DNA of 64,000 nucleotides from an uncultured Paracoccaceae bacterium (GTDB lineage: Bacteria; Pseudomonadota; Alphaproteobacteria; Rhodobacterales; Rhodobacteraceae). This document shows, piece after piece, positions 62,903 to 64,000 of the stretch. The position numbers and the translations under genes were made by a program. The stretch is taken from contig CANMQX010000005.1 of the NCBI GenBank assembly GCA_947500135.1, positions 124,001 through 188,000 of the forward strand, given 5' to 3'. Below the pieces are notes generated by a model. The model searched no databases, had not been told where the DNA came from, and was given only the letters and a program-made list of their open reading frames with translations. How positions within the stretch are numbered: the first letter of the stretch is position 1; every line of letters starts with the position of its first letter.

Positions 62903-64000
62903 ATGCCACAACCCACGCTTCATTTCAGCCGTGCTGAGTTCGATCGCCGTATCGCCAAGACCCGCCATGCGATGCAGGCGCAGGGTGTTGATCTGCTGAT
63001 CATTTCCGATCCGTCCAACATGAATTGGCTGACAGGTTATGACGGGTGGTCGTTTTATGTGCATCAATGCGTGGTGCTGCCACTGGACGGCGAACCCATC
63101 TGGTATGGGCGCGGGCAGGATGCCAATGGCGCGCGGCGGACCTGCTTCATGGATCCCGCCAACATCATCGGCTACCCCGACCACTACGTGCAATCGACCG
63201 AGCGGCACCCTATGGACTACCTTTCGGCGCAACTGACGGATCGGGGCCTCGCCAAGGGCACAATCGGGGTCGAGATGGACAATTACTGGTTCTCTGCCGC
63301 CGCCTTCGCATCCCTGCAAACCCATCTGCCCAACGCGACATTCACCGATGCCACAGCCCTGGTAAACTGGCAACGCGCCGTGAAATCAGAGGCTGAACTG
63401 GCCTTGATGCGGCAAGCAGGCAAAATCGTGGGCCGGATGCATGAACGCATCTTTGAAAAGGTCGAACCAGGCATCCGCAAATGCGATCTGGTGGCCGAAA
63501 TCTATGACGCGGCACTGCGCTATGACCCCGACATTGGTGCGGGCGGCGACTATCCGGCCATTGTGCCGCTCTTGCCATCCGGGGCGGACGCTGCCGCCCC
63601 GCATCTGACATGGGATGACCAACCAATGAAATCCGGGGAGGGTACGTTTTTCGAAATCGCGGGCGTCGTCAAACGCTACCATTGTCCGCTGTCACGCACG
63701 GTCTTTCTGGGCAAACCCACGCAAACCTTTCTGGACGCAGAAAAGGCAGTATTGGAAGGGATGGAGGCTGGGCTGGAAAAAGCAAAAACCGGCAATACCT
63801 GTGAAGATATTGCGCTGGCCTTCTTTGACGTGCTCCAAAAATACGGGATCACAAAGGATAACCGAACAGGCTACCCCATCGGTGTCAGCTACCCGCCCGA
63901 TTGGGGGGAACGGACGATGTCGCTTCGCCCCGGCGACAAATCCGTGTTGCAGGAAAACATGACCTTTCATTTCATGACAGGGCTATGGATGGATGATTGG
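62903..64000 (+). CDS. doeA: Ectoine hydrolase DoeA, partial (C-terminus beyond right edge)
   Basis: 366 codons of a usual 390-400 are present. M24 peptidase-fold enzyme that opens the ring of ectoine. DLLIISDPSNMNWLTGYDGWSFYVHQCVVLP near 33-63 and WYGRGQDANGARRTCF near 71-86 are characteristic of DoeA/EutD of roseobacters. The middle carries GGDYPAIVPLLPSG and FFEIAGVVKRYHCPLSRTVFLG. GGAGCCGCCC precedes the ATG. The ectoine degradation genes doeB and eutABC would be expected to the right, outside the window. Confidence 0.9.
   Translation, partial: MPQPTLHFSRAEFDRRIAKTRHAMQAQGVDLLIISDPSNMNWLTGYDGWSFYVHQCVVLPLDGEPIWYGRGQDANGARRTCFMDPANIIGYPDHYVQSTERHPMDYLSAQLTDRGLAKGTIGVEMDNYWFSAAAFASLQTHLPNATFTDATALVNWQRAVKSEAELALMRQAGKIVGRMHERIFEKVEPGIRKCDLVAEIYDAALRYDPDIGAGGDYPAIVPLLPSGADAAAPHLTWDDQPMKSGEGTFFEIAGVVKRYHCPLSRTVFLGKPTQTFLDAEKAVLEGMEAGLEKAKTGNTCEDIALAFFDVLQKYGITKDNRTGYPIGVSYPPDWGERTMSLRPGDKSVLQENMTFHFMTGLWMDDW

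Overview
This 64 kb window looks like a chromosomal segment of a marine alphaproteobacterium of the Rhodobacterales (Roseobacter group). The case rests on a GcrA cell-cycle regulator, TRAP transporters, a urea ABC transporter, an ectoine hydrolase gene at the right edge, many small exported proteins of roseobacter type, and GC-rich codon use. No rRNA or tRNA gene and no CRISPR array was seen.

Region 1 (1-31.4 kb) is mostly housekeeping. It runs gshB (cut by the left edge), yraN and rsmI on the minus strand, then a divergent PBP-activator lipoprotein, glnD and murJ. Next come a rhomboid-like protein without catalytic residues, trpS, a probably Tat-exported intradiol dioxygenase, an MFS carrier, uvrB with two exported proteins, an LMW phosphatase and M50 protease group, cobB, meaB, an HxlR/VOC divergent pair, rpmB, hrpB, a NUDIX protein, a PiT phosphate carrier, an argD-acetyltransferase-argF operon and an AAA ATPase.

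Region 2 (31.4-35.9 kb) holds a RibD-type reductase, a DMT carrier, an ABC-2 permease without a visible ATPase, gcrA and an SDR.

Region 3 (35.9-38.9 kb) is an accessory island and the most unusual part. A TIR-domain gene and two downstream genes form an operon-like run. The TIR gene and the next gene each have an in-frame stop with the reading frame otherwise kept, and the third is cut by a 912 bp IS5/IS427-like element. The transposase of that element is itself broken by two short hairpin inserts with the same outer boxes. On the far side lies a convergent gene with a His-Gly / Cys pattern resembling caspase-like folds, also with a probable nonsense stop. It reads as a recently inactivated TIR-based (possibly TIR plus caspase-like) immune or cell-death module.

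Region 4 (39-47 kb) has a MATE pump, four tandem exported proteins of unknown function, an AraC regulator, and a TPP-riboswitch operon thiM-thiE-thiD plus an SDR.

Region 5 (47-55 kb) is the complete urea transporter urtABCDE and an SLC13-type carrier with regulatory domains.

Region 6 (55.3-64 kb) is a catabolic cluster on the minus strand: Gfo/Idh/MocA dehydrogenase, TRAP dctPQM, a two-domain QuiC-like protein whose TIM-barrel half has lost its metal ligands, and a citrate-synthase-fold lyase. A GntR/FCD regulator diverges from it, and three related AAATATC sites in the intergenic regions are candidate operators. The window ends inside doeA (ectoine hydrolase).
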